Notes: generated from the sequence alone by a model not told the origin. A DNA stretch of 64,000 bases from JABDQW01 sp942492025 (GCA_942492025.1 CALODJ010000006.1:620001-684000), one strand, 5' to 3'; counted from the first letter of the stretch, positions 9,604-18,824 are shown. Made by a program: numbers and translations.

Positions 9604-9993
9604 TCAGACCGACATTGAAGTGATACCGCGTTTACCGCCTTCGATTGCAATATCTTTCAATTCGTCAATAGGTAGTGATCGATAGTTCATTATACGGATA
9701 AGCATTGGCAGATTAAGACCGCTGACCAGTATTCGATGCTCATGATTGAGGAATTCTTTTGCGATATTACACGGTGTACTACCAAAACTGTCAGTTAGAA
9801 TCAGTACACCTTCATCGGTAGCCAGATTATCCAGTGTAGACGCAACAAGCTGTGCCAGCTTTTTCGGGTCCGCGTCCATGGGTATTTCTATGCAGGCGGT
9901 GTTTATCAGCTCATCATTAAGTATAGAAGCTGTGATGTTCAGCATGTCATTGCCGATGCTTTCATGAGTTACCAATAGTACTGCGACGCTCAT
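9604..9993 (-). CDS. PTS EIIA component, mannose/fructose family
   Basis: A lone EIIA-Man domain of 129 residues (MSVAVLLVTHESIGND onwards). The His in VTHESIG is the expected phosphorylation site and the fold continues with SFGSTPCNIA. The ATG at 9993 is the likely start: it lies 11 bp after the rapZ stop, whereas the longer open frame would overlap rapZ by about 100 bp. The family normally works with EIIB/C/D for sugar uptake, but none are in view. In this gene order (rapZ-EIIA-ptsH-ptsI) it is usually taken as a regulatory EIIA whose targets are not defined. Confidence 0.9.
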   Translation of the reverse strand: MSVAVLLVTHESIGNDMLNITASILNDELINTACIEIPMDADPKKLAQLVASTLDNLATDEGVLILTDSFGSTPCNIAKEFLNHEHRILVSGLNLPMLIRIMNYRSLPIDELKDIAIEGGKRGITSMSV

Positions 9994-10003
9994 AGTGGTC
10001 AGC

Positions 10004-10861
10004 TTATTCAAGTTCTCTGTGGCGGATAGATACGTTCTCAATTTTATCTGCCAAGTCCTCGCATAATCTTTCAGCGATATAAACTGATCTATGCTGACCA
10101 CCGGTGCAGCCGATGGATATCGTCAGATAGCATCTGTTTTGCTGTTCAAATTTGGGTATCCACTCACGTAAAAAGCCAAGAATGTGATCCAGCATCTGAT
10201 TAACTTCTTCGCTTTTTTGCAGGAACTCGATGACCTCGATATCACGTCCGGTTAGCGGGCGTAGTTGTGTTACCCAGTAGGGGTTGGGAAGACAGCGAAC
10301 ATCAAAAACATAATCTGAATCTGTTGGAGTGCCATGTTTGAATCCAAATGACTGAAACAATACAGATAGGCTGCTATTTTCACGTTCTACAACCCGCTCC
10401 TTTATCAATGAGCGCAGCTGATGTACGTTTCTGTAGGTGGTATCTATATACAGATCTGATTCGACTGCAATATCACTTAAGAGGCCGCGTTCCATCTCTA
10501 TGGCTTCTGCTAGCGGCAGGCCTTCGCGTGTCAGTGGGTGTCGTCTGCGCGTATCGCTGAAACGTTTGATCAGAGTGGTGAGTTCGGCTTGCAAGTATAT
10601 AATTTTGATGTCGATGTGAAGTTCACGAAGCAGCGCTATGATTTCGGGAAACTTGCGCAAGTCATGTGGTTCGCTTCGTGCATCAATGCCAACTGCGATA
10701 GCATCGTATGGCTGTATAGTTCTGTTAATTACACGCTTAACGAAATCGGGCAATAGCCCCAGTGGCAGATTATCAATACAGTAAAAATCTTCATCTTCGA
10801 GGGTGTGCAACGCGACAGTTTTGCCGGAGCCTGAAAGACCGCTGATGATTACCAGTTTCAT
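10004..10861 (-). CDS. rapZ: RNase adapter protein RapZ
   Basis: ATP/GTP-binding protein of 285 residues. In E. coli it delivers the sRNA GlmZ to RNase E and so tunes glucosamine-6-phosphate synthesis; whether the same circuit exists here cannot be seen. The N-terminal Walker A GLSGSGKT is at residues 8-15. The C-terminal RNA-binding domain contains the conserved IGCTGGQHRSVYIAE signature. It lies 6 bp from hprK, in the conserved ptsN-rapZ neighbourhood that links the nitrogen PTS with the envelope precursor pathway. Confidence 0.97.
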   Translation of the reverse strand: MKLVIISGLSGSGKTVALHTLEDEDFYCIDNLPLGLLPDFVKRVINRTIQPYDAIAVGIDARSEPHDLRKFPEIIALLRELHIDIKIIYLQAELTTLIKRFSDTRRRHPLTREGLPLAEAIEMERGLLSDIAVESDLYIDTTYRNVHQLRSLIKERVVERENSSLSVLFQSFGFKHGTPTDSDYVFDVRCLPNPYWVTQLRPLTGRDIEVIEFLQKSEEVNQMLDHILGFLREWIPKFEQQNRCYLTISIGCTGGQHRSVYIAERLCEDLADKIENVSIRHRELE

Positions 10862-10867
10862 TGCACA

Positions 10868-11812
10868 CTATAGTGATTGGTTATTGATAGCCTGTTGCTG
10901 AAGGCTAATAAATTGCTGTGTGGCATCGTTTCCGGCGTGACGCAGAATGTGGTTCCGTACCGCAGCCTCGACCAGTACTTCAATATTGCGTCCGGGAGCT
11001 ATGGGGATAAGAACCTGGGGTACTTCAATACCCAGAATGGTGCGGATCACCCTTTCACCCCGAAGCCGGTCGAGTTGAGCATACTCTGTTTCATTGAGGC
11101 GTTTGAGATGGACAATAAGCCTGAGGTACTTATTTCGTTTAAGTGCGTTATCACCGTACATATCACGAATATTGATGACGCCGAGTCCTCTGACTTCCAT
11201 GAAATCCTTGAGTACGCCCGGGCTTCTGCCATCGATAATTCCAGGGCTAGTGCGGGTGAATTCTGGTGCGTCATCAGCAATCAGACGATGACCACGGGAG
11301 ATGAGCGCGAGTGCGAGCTCGCTTTTACCGATGCTGCTTTCGCCTGTAATCAATACACCTGTACCCAGAACCTCCATGAACACGCCATGTATCACTTCTT
11401 TCTCGGCGAATATATTGTGCAAGTAGAAACGGGCAATATCTACCACTTCGTTACTGTCTGTTTTGCAGCTGAGCAGGGGTGTGCGAAATTCTTTGGCATG
11501 CTCGATCAGCATTTCCGGTACCGGTATGCCGTCGGCCATAATGATTGCCACGGGCCGTGCAGAAAATATCTCATGCAGCATGTTATCGCGAAAAGTGACT
11601 TCCAGCCCTTGCAGATACTCACATTCGGTTTTACCGATGACCTGGATCAGGTTTTTATGCACCAGGTTAAGATGACCGATTAATGTCGCATGCTGGCTGG
11701 CCCTGATATCATGTAAGGGGAGCTTCGGGTCTTCCTGGCCTGCGAGCCATTCAAATTCAATCTGCTGCGACAGATTTACAATAATGGATTCGGCAGACAG
11801 GAGGTCGCTCAT
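10868..11812 (-). CDS. hprK: HPr kinase/phosphorylase
   Basis: Bifunctional enzyme that phosphorylates HPr on its regulatory serine with ATP or PPi and reverses this with phosphate. The Walker A GESSIGKS is at residues 157-164 and the conserved His142 is in IHGVFMEV. The K/P signature ending EVRGLGVINIRDMYG follows at about 208-222. The 314-residue length is typical. Its start overlaps the ptsN stop by ATGA, implying translational coupling. Enterobacteria and pseudomonads lack hprK, so its presence marks this lineage as carrying the longer PTS regulatory set. Confidence 0.96.
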   Translation of the reverse strand: MSDLLSAESIIVNLSQQIEFEWLAGQEDPKLPLHDIRASQHATLIGHLNLVHKNLIQVIGKTECEYLQGLEVTFRDNMLHEIFSARPVAIIMADGIPVPEMLIEHAKEFRTPLLSCKTDSNEVVDIARFYLHNIFAEKEVIHGVFMEVLGTGVLITGESSIGKSELALALISRGHRLIADDAPEFTRTSPGIIDGRSPGVLKDFMEVRGLGVINIRDMYGDNALKRNKYLRLIVHLKRLNETEYAQLDRLRGERVIRTILGIEVPQVLIPIAPGRNIEVLVEAAVRNHILRHAGNDATQQFISLQQQAINNQSL

Positions 11813-12279
11813 GATGCCTGGCTTGTAATCTGCCAGCGTGTCAGTATGTCGTAGAGTTCCTCGGATGTATTGGCTGATCTCAAATTTGCGCGCAGTTCAT
11901 CATCACTGAAGCAGCTGGCAAGACCGGAGAGGATTTGCAGGTGCTCATCGGTGTAGTGTTCCGGTACCATAAGTGCGAACAGCAGGTCAGTGGGTTTGTT
12001 ATCAGGGCTGTCGAAATCTATACCATTTTTGAGTTTTATGAATGCGCCAATCGCCTTATTATGGCTGCTGGTGCGGGCATGCGGTATGGCAACGCCATGG
12101 CCAAGACTGGTGGAGCCCAGTTTTTCGCGTTCAGTCAGGTGCTGAAAAATTGCGAAAGAATCTGCAGCTGCAGATTCTTTCGCAAGCAATTCAGCGAGGA
12201 ACTCCAGAGCCCTTTTTTTGCTCCTGATATCAGCATTGCATACTACAGAGTTCTTACAGATCAGCTGTTCTAATTTCAT
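11809..12279 (-). CDS. ptsN: Nitrogen-regulatory PTS EIIA protein
   Basis: EIIA-Ntr of about 156 residues, a regulator phosphorylated by the PTS chain. The His near residue 67 in LGHGVAIPHAR is the acceptor. The ATG at 12279 shares one base with the hpf stop (TGATG). An in-frame TTG one codon earlier is less likely. It lies directly downstream of rpoN-hpf, the classical arrangement. Known targets in other Proteobacteria include potassium transport and stress kinases; none is visible here. Confidence 0.96.
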   Translation of the reverse strand: MKLEQLICKNSVVCNADIRSKKRALEFLAELLAKESAAADSFAIFQHLTEREKLGSTSLGHGVAIPHARTSSHNKAIGAFIKLKNGIDFDSPDNKPTDLLFALMVPEHYTDEHLQILSGLASCFSDDELRANLRSANTSEELYDILTRWQITSQAS

Positions 12280-12599
12280 CAAAGTTGGGGGATTTCGCTC
12301 TGTCGGTGGTGTAGATGGTTCTTGAGTTTTTCCTTGTGTTTCTTGACCTGGCGATCCAATTTGCCGACGAGTGAGTCAATTGCGGCGTACATATCTGCTT
12401 CACTGGCTTCGGCAAAAATATCATTTCCGCTCATGTGCACGGTGGCTTCTGCCTTGTGATCCAGATTTTCAAGGGTCAGTATAACGTGGGTATTGCTGAC
12501 TTTGTCGAAATGACGTTCCAACTTTTCCATTTTTTCATTGACATAGTTCCTCAGAGAATCTGTGATATCAACATGGTGTCCAGTCAGATTAATTTGCAT
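12279..12599 (-). CDS. hpf: Ribosome hibernation promoting factor HPF (short form)
   Basis: A 106-residue sigma-54 modulation / S30EA-type protein that binds the 30S subunit and helps form inactive 100S ribosomes in stationary phase. The start MQINLTGHHVDITDSL is the family N-terminus, and GGAGAGAAAT precedes the ATG at 12599. A longer open frame adds eight unconserved residues. It is the short form, without the C-terminal dimerisation domain of long HPF. It sits between rpoN and ptsN as in most gammaproteobacteria. Confidence 0.95.
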   Translation of the reverse strand: MQINLTGHHVDITDSLRNYVNEKMEKLERHFDKVSNTHVILTLENLDHKAEATVHMSGNDIFAEASEADMYAAIDSLVGKLDRQVKKHKEKLKNHLHHRQSEIPQL

Positions 12600-12619
12600 A
12601 TTTCTCTCCAGTATTGACC

Positions 12620-14083
12620 TCAAGTAAGTCGTTTTCTTTCATTTGAGGGGGGGATGGACATCGCCTCTCTGTATTTTGCCACAGTTCGGCGAGCAACATT
12701 AATGCCTTCCTTGACCAGAAAGGCAGAAATTTTGTTATCACTCATTGGTTTCCTCGGATTCTCGTTTTCTATGAGTTTCTTCACCATTGCACGGATGGCA
12801 GTGGCCGAGCATTCACCACCATCGACAGTGCTGACATGGCTGGAAAAGAAAAACTTGAATTCAAATACGCCGCGGGGAGTGTGCATGTATTTTTGAGTGG
12901 TAACGCGGGATATAGTCGATTCATGCATCTCAAGCTCTTCCGCTATGTCACGCAGTACCATGGGTTTCATACCTTCATCACCATACTCAAGAAACAGGTG
13001 CTGGCGGTCAACTATGGCCTTGCCGACACGGAGCAGGGTGTCACTGCGGCTTTGAAGACTTTTCAGGAACCAGCGTGCTTCCTGCATGCTGTTTCTCAGG
13101 TAGCTGCTGTCTTTTCCGCGGCCTGACTTTTTGACATATCCGGCATATAGCGGGTTGATTCTCAAACGCGGTGCGGTTTCAGGATTCAAGGTGACTCGCC
13201 ACTCGCCATTGACCTTGCGTACGTAGATGTCGGGAATAACATATTCCGCGCGGTTTGGTGAAATGGTAGAGCCTGGTTTTGGATTCAGCGATTGAATGAA
13301 TGTGATCAGTTGCTGGAGTCTTTCCTCGGATAAACGTGTTGTCTTGAGCAGACGGGCATAGTCTCGGCTGCCGATCTGTTCGAGGTGATCACGTATCAGC
13401 ATTCGAAGGTCTGCCAGTCCGTCCGTGTTGCTGTCAAACTGTTCCAGTTGCAACAGCAAGCATTCTTTCAGGTCACGAGCAGCAACGCCAAGTGGATCGA
13501 AACGTTGGATGAGGTGCAATACCGCTTCGACTTCGTCGAGCTCAATGTCGAGCTCATCGACCAGTCCCCCATAGATGTCCTCTATGCTCTCAGTGAGATA
13601 ACCGTCATCATTGATGGCATCAATAATAGCAACACCAATCGCAAAGTCAGTGTCACTGGTAGACATATTTCTGAGCTGCCAGAGCAGATGCTCAGCGAGG
13701 GTATCGCCCTCGGCACTCTGGTTTTCGAGAAAATCGTTGATATTATCACCAGTGCCCTGGGCTGAATTACTTATGCCTGCGGTAGCGACATCGTAAATGT
13801 CTTCCCATTCGCTGTCGACCGGCAGCTCATCCGGTAAATCCTGGTTTTTTTCCATGTTCAGTTGTGCATCCTGCTGTGCGAGTTCCGTTTCACTTTGCTC
13901 GCGTTGTTCAGTCTCAGCGGTCAGGTTCTCTTCCTCCAGCTCAAGCATCGGATTTTCTTCCAGTGTTTGCTGGATTTCGACTTGAAGATCCATGGTCGAT
14001 AATTGCAGCAGACGGATTGCCTGTTGCAACTGGGGTGTCATCGTTAGATGCTGACCGAGTTTAAGCTGAAGGGATGGTTTCAT
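12620..14083 (-). CDS. rpoN: RNA polymerase sigma-54 factor
   Basis: Alternative sigma factor for promoters of the GG/GC type, dependent on AAA+ activators. The N-terminal region I (MKPSLQLKLGQHLTMTPQLQ) contacts activators. An acidic Gln/Glu-rich region II follows (about 45-120). The core-binding domain, HTH and the C-terminal RpoN box ARRTVAKYRE complete the protein. At about 487 residues it is full length. The ATG at 14083 gives the family N-terminus; a GTG three codons upstream is also possible. It follows lptB by about 160 bp, which probably includes its own promoter. Confidence 0.97.
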   Translation of the reverse strand: MKPSLQLKLGQHLTMTPQLQQAIRLLQLSTMDLQVEIQQTLEENPMLELEEENLTAETEQREQSETELAQQDAQLNMEKNQDLPDELPVDSEWEDIYDVATAGISNSAQGTGDNINDFLENQSAEGDTLAEHLLWQLRNMSTSDTDFAIGVAIIDAINDDGYLTESIEDIYGGLVDELDIELDEVEAVLHLIQRFDPLGVAARDLKECLLLQLEQFDSNTDGLADLRMLIRDHLEQIGSRDYARLLKTTRLSEERLQQLITFIQSLNPKPGSTISPNRAEYVIPDIYVRKVNGEWRVTLNPETAPRLRINPLYAGYVKKSGRGKDSSYLRNSMQEARWFLKSLQSRSDTLLRVGKAIVDRQHLFLEYGDEGMKPMVLRDIAEELEMHESTISRVTTQKYMHTPRGVFEFKFFFSSHVSTVDGGECSATAIRAMVKKLIENENPRKPMSDNKISAFLVKEGINVARRTVAKYREAMSIPPSNERKRLT

Positions 14084-14242
14084 AGCATGCACGGGAGTCG
14101 GTTTTCAGCGTTTTTTAGCTATTTATCCTTGATTTCTTTGAGGATGTTTGGCTTGGTCTCAGGTTACCCGACTCGTTTCCAAATTTGTCTCCTCTATTAT
14201 CGGATGTAATTCTTTGCCGTAATTCTAGGCCCGTTTAACTAT

Positions 14243-14965
14243 TTATAGTCGAAAATCGCGACCAAGATAGACTTCTCGCACCTGATCGTTATTCAGAATC
14301 TCATCTGGCTGGCCTTCTGCGATTATTTTACCATCGCTGAGTATATAAGCGCGATGGCATATACCTAAAGTCTCACGCACATTATGATCCGTGATCAGGA
14401 TACCGATATTGAGACTGATCAAGTGTTCAATACTTTTCTGAATATCGATAACCGAGATCGGGTCTACACCGGCAAAAGGCTCGTCAAGCAGGATAAATGC
14501 GGGTTTCGAAGCCAGGGCGCGGGCAATTTCCACTCTCCTGCGTTCACCGCCGGAGAGACTCATGCCTGTACTCTCCCGGATGTGCTCAATTTGCAGTTCT
14601 TCCAGCAGCATCTGCAGCTGTTCTTCACGCTGCTGTTTGGTGTTATCCTGCGCTTCCAGTACTGCCATTATATTGTCTGCAACGGACAGTTTTCTAAAAA
14701 CCGAGGCTTCCTGGGGCAGGTAACCGACACCGCGTTGGGCGCGAGCATGCAACGGCAGGTGAGTGATATCCTGGTCACCAATGAATATCCGACCTTCATC
14801 AGCTTGTACCAGGCCGACCATCATGTAAAAGCTGGTGGTTTTACCTGCGCCATTGGGCCCGAGTAGTCCTACGACTTCTCCATCGTTAACGCCGAGGGAA
14901 ACGCCACTGACGACAGTGCGCGATTTATAGCGCTTGACCAGATTTTCTGCATGCAGTTCTGGCAT
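14243..14965 (-). CDS. lptB: LPS export ABC transporter ATP-binding protein
   Basis: ATPase that powers extraction of LPS from the inner membrane with LptF/LptG and its passage to LptC. Walker A GPNGAGKTT is at residues 36-44, the signature SLSGGERRRVEIARAL near 136, and Walker B ILLDEPFAGVDP follows. The 240-residue length is standard. It lies 3 bp after lptA in the conserved run kdsD-kdsC-lptC-lptA-lptB. lptF and lptG are not in the window. Confidence 0.97.
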   Translation of the reverse strand: MPELHAENLVKRYKSRTVVSGVSLGVNDGEVVGLLGPNGAGKTTSFYMMVGLVQADEGRIFIGDQDITHLPLHARAQRGVGYLPQEASVFRKLSVADNIMAVLEAQDNTKQQREEQLQMLLEELQIEHIRESTGMSLSGGERRRVEIARALASKPAFILLDEPFAGVDPISVIDIQKSIEHLISLNIGILITDHNVRETLGICHRAYILSDGKIIAEGQPDEILNNDQVREVYLGRDFRL

Positions 14966-14968
14966 GGG

Positions 14969-15478
14969 CTATTGCTTTTTGATTTTTTCAGGCGTGATGG
15001 TGATATTGACGCGCTTTTTGGCATTTTCGTCGCCGGCGATAACGACTTCGTTGATGGTGTCGTATATAATCTGCTCACTTTCCATCACCGAGCCCGCCTG
15101 TTCAAGCCGTGCATTGTCAGTCAGAACAAGTCGGTTGTTATTGGCCTGAAATTCCATCTGTCGGCTTTGCGCATTGATGTAGCCGCCGCCTTCGGACAGC
15201 TGACGATAGCTGGCTGGCGAGCCTGTCACTGTTATGTTCTTCAGAATTTTGTCTTGCTGTATGGCTACGACCTTATCTCCAGACAGTTCCATGTCGTTCT
15301 GTGTTACCAGAACATTTCCTGTGTATTCACTGACGCCACTCTGGAACTCATATTTCATGCGATCGGCCTGAATATTTATCGGCGCGTTGCTATCGCGCAC
15401 CGGTCGTTTTTCTGCAATGGCTACCATTGTGCTGGCGCAGAGCAGAAATAACAAGATATATGCCTTAGTCTTTAACAT
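14969..15478 (-). CDS. lptA: LPS transport periplasmic protein LptA
   Basis: Periplasmic OstA-type beta-jellyroll protein that forms the bridge carrying LPS from LptC to the outer membrane LptD. From the ATG at 15478 the product is 169 residues with a signal peptide (about 1-22, hydrophobic AYILLFLLCASTMVAIA) followed by NIQADRMKYEFQSGVSEYTG. The C-terminus is basic. The start overlaps the end of lptC by about 14 bp. An upstream ATG at 15508 would spoil the signal peptide, so I reject it. Confidence 0.93.
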   Translation of the reverse strand: MLKTKAYILLFLLCASTMVAIAEKRPVRDSNAPINIQADRMKYEFQSGVSEYTGNVLVTQNDMELSGDKVVAIQQDKILKNITVTGSPASYRQLSEGGGYINAQSRQMEFQANNNRLVLTDNARLEQAGSVMESEQIIYDTINEVVIAGDENAKKRVNITITPEKIKKQ

Positions 15479-16010
15479 ATATGCCTTTGACCCCTTCGAG
15501 TAATTCAAGGCTACTGGTTAAGTTGTTGAACGTCATTCCGTTGGATTTAATGGATAGTTTACCCTGGGTTATATCGACCTTCTGATCGGTGTCGGCCACT
15601 TGTGTTTTGGTATTAAATCGTAGCTTGCTGGTTTTCAGCTTCAGCGGGGCAGGTGTGTCTTTCTGCAACATGACGACGTCATTGTGGAGAGTCACCCAGA
15701 TATTGTCATCGTCGATCACGCCATTTCTGGCACTGATGACCCATGCGTTATCATCCCTGTTGATGTTGAATATCGGTTCCGAAATTTCTGACTCGCCGGT
15801 GTCGTTATAGTGTTCCATCAGGTCAGCGGTCAGTGTATAGAGTGGTTGTCCTGTTTCGTTCATCGACACCATGGTGAAGTCCTTGATATAAGCGTCAACG
15901 AAATGTGGTGCTGTCTCTACGGGCGGCACTTCATCCGGGGCTTGCAAAACGCTCACCACTCCTATCAGGGCAATGATGACTAACGTTATAAGTGTGAATT
16001 GCTGCTTCAT
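15465..16010 (-). CDS. lptC: LPS export protein LptC
   Basis: Bitopic inner-membrane protein of 181 residues that takes LPS from LptBFG and hands it to LptA. One N-terminal transmembrane helix (about 6-24) is followed by a periplasmic OstA-like fold. It overlaps kdsC by ATGA and lptA by about 14 bp, so the genes are translationally linked. Sequence conservation in LptC is low; the call rests on length, topology and position between kdsC and lptA. Confidence 0.93.
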   Translation of the reverse strand: MKQQFTLITLVIIALIGVVSVLQAPDEVPPVETAPHFVDAYIKDFTMVSMNETGQPLYTLTADLMEHYNDTGESEISEPIFNINRDDNAWVISARNGVIDDDNIWVTLHNDVVMLQKDTPAPLKLKTSKLRFNTKTQVADTDQKVDITQGKLSIKSNGMTFNNLTSSLELLEGVKGIYVKD

Positions 16011-16540
16011 TTTGGAATGTACAGATACGCTTCGAGTGCCTGGCTTAACAGACCTCTGGCTTCGAGTATAAGTTCACAAACATCGCGCACCGCACCCTGA
16101 CCGCCTTTGTTTTGAGTAATCCAGTGGGCATGTTTTTTAACATAGGGATGTGCGTCCTGGACTGCAATCGCGAAACCGACACGTGTCATTATTGGCAGGT
16201 CAACGACATCATCTCCAACATAGGCAACCTGCTCGGTTTTTAGCCCGATGTCATTCATTAATGCCTCGTAGGCCGGTATTTTATCACGATAGCCTTGATA
16301 GACGCGCTTGATTCCCAGGTCTTTCATGCGGTGCTCAACCACGTTCGATTTGCGTCCCGTGATAATGGCGGCCGTTATCCCGCCTTCCTGCAGCATGCGC
16401 ATACCATGGCCGTCGAGTGAGTTAAACGCCTTATACTCCTGGCCGTCATCGCCCATAAATAGACTGCCGTTGGTCATCACGCCATCAACATCAAATATGA
16501 CGAGTTCTATGTTTTTTGCTTTTTCGAGTATGTCCTGCAT
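16007..16540 (-). CDS. kdsC: 3-deoxy-D-manno-octulosonate 8-phosphate phosphatase
   Basis: HAD-family phosphatase that removes the phosphate from Kdo-8-phosphate, giving free Kdo for the LPS inner core. The HAD motif I is DVDGVMTNG (nucleophile and acid/base Asp), motif III Lys is near YRDKIPAYEAL, and motif IV is YVGDDVVDLPIM. The 177-residue length and missing cap domain are typical of the tetrameric KdsC family. It overlaps lptC by ATGA and follows kdsD after a 96-bp AT-rich gap that contains near-palindromic ATTCAC/GTGAAT motifs. Confidence 0.97.
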   Translation of the reverse strand: MQDILEKAKNIELVIFDVDGVMTNGSLFMGDDGQEYKAFNSLDGHGMRMLQEGGITAAIITGRKSNVVEHRMKDLGIKRVYQGYRDKIPAYEALMNDIGLKTEQVAYVGDDVVDLPIMTRVGFAIAVQDAHPYVKKHAHWITQNKGGQGAVRDVCELILEARGLLSQALEAYLYIPK

Positions 16541-16636
16541 GATCGTTCAATCAATATTCAATAATTAATGATTAAAAATGAATAGTGAATGATGGGTACC
16601 TCGTTGTGGTTTTTCATTATTCACGATTCGTTGCGT

Positions 16637-17608
16637 TTATACGACGCCGGCCCGGAGGAGATCGTGCATATTCAATGCGCCAATCATGCGGTTATCGGCA
16701 TCAGTCACCAGGGCGCCATTGATTTTGTTATCCTCCATCAGTTTCAGCACTTTAGCTGCAAGATCATGTGCATCAACGGTTTTGCAATTGGCTGTCATTA
16801 CCTGGTCAATTCGCGTCTGTTGCAGGTCAATTTTTTTGTCCAGTGTCCTGCGCAGGTCGCCGTCAGTGTATATGCCCAGCACCCGGCCAGCGCTATCGAC
16901 AATACCGGTCATGCCCAGGCCCTTGCTGCTCATTTCCAGCAGGGCCTCGGAGATGCTCATATCCGCAGGGACGCTCGGCATGTTCTCGCCAGTATGCATG
17001 ATGTCGGACACATGCAGCAACAAACGGCGACCGAGGCTGCCACCCGGGTGTGACAGCGCAAAGTCCTCTTCGGTGAAGCCACGCGTTTCCAGCAACGCGA
17101 CCGCCAGTGCATCCCCCATCACCAGAGCAACCGTAGTGCTCGAAGTCGGTGCCAATCCCAGTGGGCAGGCTTCCTTGTCGACGCCAACATCGAGGTTGAT
17201 GGTCGCCTCGGTTGCCAGATGCGAGGTGGCATTGCCAGTCATGCTGATCAGTGGAACGCCCAGGCGTTTGATGATGGGCACGATAGTCAGTATTTCTCCG
17301 GTATTGCCGGAGTTTGACAGGGCAATAACGACATCTTTGGGGGTAATCATACCCAGATCACCGTGACTGGCTTCTCCAGGGTGGACAAAAAATGCCGGGC
17401 TGCCGGTGCTCGCCAGGGTGGCGGCGATTTTGCCGGCGATATGACCGGATTTGCCCATGCCCGTGACAACAATCCTGCCTTCACAGGCGAGCATTAACTC
17501 ACAAGCGCGCGCAAAGTTATCATCAATTCTGCGTTTAAGGGCGTTGACCGAGGCTAACTCGGTTTCGACGACCGCAAGGCCAAGCGTTTTAAAATCCGTT
17601 TGTGCCAT
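16637..17608 (-). CDS. kdsD: D-arabinose 5-phosphate isomerase
   Basis: Converts ribulose-5-phosphate to arabinose-5-phosphate, the first step towards Kdo. It has an SIS sugar-phosphate isomerase domain (about 35-180, with GMGKSGHIAGKIAATLASTG and the SNSGNTGE motif) followed by a pair of CBS domains (about 205-323). Its 323 residues match KdsD/KpsF. It opens the kdsD-kdsC-lptCAB run and is divergent from mlaF, as in Pseudomonas and E. coli. Confidence 0.97.
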   Translation of the reverse strand: MAQTDFKTLGLAVVETELASVNALKRRIDDNFARACELMLACEGRIVVTGMGKSGHIAGKIAATLASTGSPAFFVHPGEASHGDLGMITPKDVVIALSNSGNTGEILTIVPIIKRLGVPLISMTGNATSHLATEATINLDVGVDKEACPLGLAPTSSTTVALVMGDALAVALLETRGFTEEDFALSHPGGSLGRRLLLHVSDIMHTGENMPSVPADMSISEALLEMSSKGLGMTGIVDSAGRVLGIYTDGDLRRTLDKKIDLQQTRIDQVMTANCKTVDAHDLAAKVLKLMEDNKINGALVTDADNRMIGALNMHDLLRAGVV

Positions 17609-18014
17609 AAAAATCAGACTCAGTGTTGTAACAGCCCGGTAGTATAAAGAAATAACGGGTAGCCAGCGAAGCTGGCAAGAACAACCGCTTCCACGCTACG
17701 GTAGATTAAGTCATGTGTTTTGAATCCGTAAGCGCCTGTTTAGCAGCCACTTTTCAGCACAAAAAACACAGGAATATCACAATCGAGCACGTCGGCGTCC
17801 AGTGTTGACGGGTATAATAGACCGTGAAGGCCCATTACGGCCAGTGTATTGAACGCATTCGAAGCGACAACATGAGCCATTGCAATATCGCGGGGATAAA
17901 ATTATGCAATAGCCGTAAATGCGGCAAGTAATTGATGCACAAGGCACTGCAAGCGCATACAATACCCGCTCAGAACATGATTTCGTGAGATTTAATCTTA
18001 CCAAAGGACCTAAA
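17609..18014. promoter_or_regulatory. Divergent intergenic region kdsD/mlaF
   Basis: About 400 bp between the divergent kdsD and mlaF genes. A TATAAT sits at 17813-17818 and a TACAAT at 17958-17963 with TTGATG 20 bp before it; either might be an mlaF promoter, but neither has a convincing full -35/-10 pair. Open frames on both strands here are short or unlike any family I know. I see no RNA gene. Confidence 0.3.
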
Positions 18015-18824
18015 TTGAGCGACACAGTGATTAAAATCCGCGGGCTGAAATTCAGCCGTGGAGACCGCATGATATTTGATGGGATCGACATGGATATTCC
18101 GCGCAAAGGCGTTACCGCCATTATGGGGCCGAGTGGTACCGGAAAAACGACCTTGCTGAAACTGATTGGTGGGCAGTTGCACCCGGATGCAGGGAGTATT
18201 GAAGTTGATGGCCAGAATGTGCACAGACTCAAAACATCTGAATTGTATGCATTGCGAAAACGCATGGGCATGCTGTTCCAGTCGGGGGCTTTGCTGACCG
18301 ATCTTTCGGTGTTTGAAAATGTCGCCTATCCCTTACGTGAACATACCCGATTGAGCGAGGGTATGATACGGCAGCTGGTGCTGCTCAAGCTGAACGCGGT
18401 GGGTTTGCGCGGTGCGGCCCAGTTGTTTCCCTCCGAGCTCTCGGGTGGTATGGCGCGGCGGGTAGCCCTGGCCCGGGCGATATCACTGGATCCGATGATG
18501 ATCATGTATGACGAGCCTTTCACCGGGCAGGATCCAATATCGATGGGGATTCTGGTCAAGCTGATCCGCGAACTCAATGATGTACTCGATATCTGCAGTA
18601 TCGTGGTGTCTCACGATGTGCGTGAGACCCTTTCAATCGCTGACTATGCCTTCGTGATATCGGATGGTGAAGTGGTGGGTCATGGTCATCCGCAAGAACT
18701 CAAGTCCAGTGATTCCGAATGGATCAAGCAGTTCATCGACGGCCTTGCCGATGGGCCTGTGCCATTTCACTACCCGGCAACACCGGTGATGGATGATCTG
18801 GTTGCCGGTCAATCCACGAAATGA
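18015..18824 (+). CDS. mlaF: Phospholipid ABC transporter ATP-binding protein MlaF
   Basis: ATPase of the Mla system, which keeps outer-membrane lipid asymmetry by moving phospholipids between the membranes. Walker A is GPSGTGKTT and the signature is LSGGMARRVALARAI; DEPFTGQDP is the Walker B region. I start it at a TTG (18015-18017) because AAAGGA lies 6-8 bp upstream and the family N-terminus (VIKIRGLKFSRG) follows directly. The frame stays open 32 codons further upstream, but those residues look unconserved. The product is 269 residues. Its stop overlaps the mlaE start by ATGA. Confidence 0.93.
   Translation: MSDTVIKIRGLKFSRGDRMIFDGIDMDIPRKGVTAIMGPSGTGKTTLLKLIGGQLHPDAGSIEVDGQNVHRLKTSELYALRKRMGMLFQSGALLTDLSVFENVAYPLREHTRLSEGMIRQLVLLKLNAVGLRGAAQLFPSELSGGMARRVALARAISLDPMMIMYDEPFTGQDPISMGILVKLIRELNDVLDICSIVVSHDVRETLSIADYAFVISDGEVVGHGHPQELKSSDSEWIKQFIDGLADGPVPFHYPATPVMDDLVAGQSTK

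Noticed and set aside
17777..18271. Minus-strand frame of 164 codons overlapping the start of mlaF
   Set aside because: Its left part lies in the kdsD/mlaF gap and the rest is antisense to mlaF. Composition and lack of a start signal argue against it.
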